A stretch of DNA of 5,611 bases from an uncultured Clostridia bacterium (GTDB lineage: Bacteria; Bacillota; Clostridia; Lachnospirales; Lachnospiraceae), in NCBI GenBank assembly GCA_946405675.1, contig CAMJIC010000166.1:1-5611 (forward strand), in the 5' to 3' direction. This document shows, piece by piece, positions 4,753 through 5,611 of the stretch. The notes beneath the pieces were generated by a model that did not search any database, was not told the origin of the DNA, and saw only the letters and a list, made by a program, of their open reading frames with translations. The number at the start of each line of letters is the position of its first letter. Within the stretch, counting starts at the first letter, position 1. The translations under genes and the position numbers were made by a program.

Positions 4753-5073
4753 TCAGGTGATCACATTCTGATCCAGATTCAGGCCGGACGTTTTGTCTAC
4801 ATTCTGCTGTTCCGATGTCTCATAGACACCGGCGATCGTAAGCAGACGGCCAGGCCTTTCCTTCAGCTCCTGCGCTGCCTTGCGGGCATCCTCCAGCACG
4901 GAGGAAATCTTCTGCCGGTGCACCTCCTGCGCCTCACCTTCCCACTGTGCAGGAAACTTCTGCGCCTCTTCCCCGATCTGATCATACAGCTTCAGGACCC
5001 GGTCTGAAATATTCTGAAGATTCTGCGCCGCATTCTTCAGCTCCTGCGTAGTGACCTTGATTTCTACACCCAT
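4753..5073 (-). CDS. WXG100 family protein (Esx-like), copy 2
   Basis: A 106-residue WXG100 protein. The turn motif is W44-E45-G46 (AQWEGEAQEVH), and the export motif Y84-E-T-S-E88 is intact. After it comes a tail of about 18 residues ending NLDQNVIT, which resembles the tail of copy 5 (ending NLSEKVIV). The two probably derive from one ancestor. I start at the ATG at 5073, giving MGVEIKVTTQEL, the usual opening of the family; a purine-rich GAGAGGG lies 6 bases upstream. The longer reading to 5106 would add 11 residues and put this RBS inside the gene. Copy 3 follows after only 39 bases, so the two are almost certainly co-transcribed and may form a WEG/WSG heterodimer; that pairing is inference. 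Confidence 0.93.
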   Translation of the reverse strand: MGVEIKVTTQELKNAAQNLQNISDRVLKLYDQIGEEAQKFPAQWEGEAQEVHRQKISSVLEDARKAAQELKERPGRLLTIAGVYETSEQQNVDKTSGLNLDQNVIT

Positions 5074-5190
5074 TTTATTCCCTCTCTCCACGGAATCAAA
5101 TTCCATCTCTTCCGTGTGTCCAGCCCCTGACTCCTTCCGTTACAGGCAATCCACGCCGGCTGCCCCGCCTGCAGAGATGTGGCTTATAAC

Positions 5191-5490
5191 CTACTTCATG
5201 CCTTCCAGACCGGAGCTGATCTCCGTTTCCGCCTTTCCGAATTCACTGACCGCACGCTCTTCAAAGGATACAACTTCCGCAAGCCTCTGATCCAGATCCA
5301 CGATCTTCTGGTACATCTGCTGGAGATCCGCCTGAAAAACATTGTGCGCCTCTCCTTCCCACATGCCCCCAAGCTTCGCGATCCCCTCCTGAAGATTCCT
5401 TTCCTCATCCCTGAGCGCGTTCAGATACCCGGAAATCGCGGCCCGGATCCCGTCAATTCCGCCAATATTTGCCCTGATCAGATCCGACAT
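5191..5490 (-). CDS. WXG100 family protein (Esx-like), copy 1
   Basis: A 99-residue helix-turn-helix protein of the ESAT-6/WXG100 family, small dimeric proteins exported by the T7SS. The signature is W44-E45-G46 in the context GMWEGEAHNVF, between two long polar helices, and the length is normal for the family. I start it at the ATG at 5490: AGGAG lies 5 bases upstream (5496-5500). A GTG-initiated extension to 5544 adds 18 residues with no family character and runs into a strong hairpin. The usual C-terminal export motif Tyr-x3-Asp/Glu appears here as F84-G-K-A-E88, so the tyrosine is replaced by phenylalanine. It is the first gene of the visible co-directional block, 117 bases before copy 2. 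Its WEGEAHNVF segment closely resembles that of copy 4 (906-610). Family assignment is firm; its secretion and partner are inferred. Confidence 0.93.
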   Translation of the reverse strand: MSDLIRANIGGIDGIRAAISGYLNALRDEERNLQEGIAKLGGMWEGEAHNVFQADLQQMYQKIVDLDQRLAEVVSFEERAVSEFGKAETEISSGLEGMK

Positions 5491-5539
5491 TTTCTCTCCT
5501 GACTCTTTCATAAATAAGCACTGCTCCTGGTTATTACAG

Positions 5540-5577
5540 GTCACACCCCCGCCAGCGGGCCGGCCTGTGGGTGTGAC
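5540..5577. other. GC-rich hairpin upstream of WXG100 copy 1
   Basis: Arms GTCACACCC (5540-5548) and GGGTGTGAC (5569-5577) pair perfectly, and GCC/GGC extends the stem inside. The motif GGTCACACC recurs at 5589-5597, so the hairpin arm is itself repeated. No T-run follows on the minus strand. It may be a leader structure, a protein-binding dyad, or the end of an upstream gene beyond the window. Confidence 0.55.
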
Positions 5578-5611
5578 TTGTACATTCTGGTCACACCAGC
5601 ACCAATGTGCT

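Noticed and set aside
5576..5603. TTGGTG and TACAAG, 17 bases apart on the minus strand, as a promoter for the first block
   Set aside because: Only 3 of 6 and 4 of 6 matches to consensus and no extended -10; not distinguishable from chance.

Overview
All nine genes I can support lie on the minus strand, so the window reads from right to left. The content points to a Gram-positive Firmicute with a type VII secretion system (T7SS), probably a gut Clostridia/Lachnospiraceae-type bacterium. The evidence is five WXG100 (Esx-like) proteins, two DUF4176 proteins, AAGGAGG-type ribosome binding sites, GTG and TTG starts beside ATG, and an AAA-ATPase-like gene of a family common in gut anaerobes. The taxonomic guess is inference. 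No secretion machinery (EssC, EssB, EsaA) is in the window; this is an accessory effector cassette.

Layout in transcription order. First block: three WXG100 genes (5490-5191, 5073-4753, 4713-4402), two tandem DUF4176 paralogues (4229-3885, 3806-3513) and a 594-residue secreted-effector candidate (3463-1679, GTG start, strong RBS). The effector has a WXG100-like helical N-terminus, five 11-residue Lys/Ala/Gly repeats, an unrecognised middle, a long Gly/Ala-rich region and a cationic amphipathic C-terminal helix. Next is an AT-rich AAA-ATPase-like gene (1612-1130) that looks like a remnant: the P-loop end of the family is joined directly to the family's last residues. Second block: a promoter with perfect TTGACA and TATAAT boxes (18-bp spacer) at 1066-1095 drives a WXG100 pair (906-610, 540-223). 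Its leader holds two dyads that look like operators or RNA structures. The last 222 bases (1-222) are non-coding and hold a strong hairpin and diverged copies of a spacer sequence also found after the third WXG100 gene.

How the parts may work together: the WXG100 proteins would be co-secreted partners, the DUF4176 proteins probable cytoplasmic targeting or chaperone-like factors for the effector, and the 594-residue protein the cargo. Its C-terminus suggests membrane activity rather than a known enzyme fold. No dedicated immunity gene is evident. The candidate undescribed system is this effector with its two DUF4176 partners and its set of WXG100 proteins.
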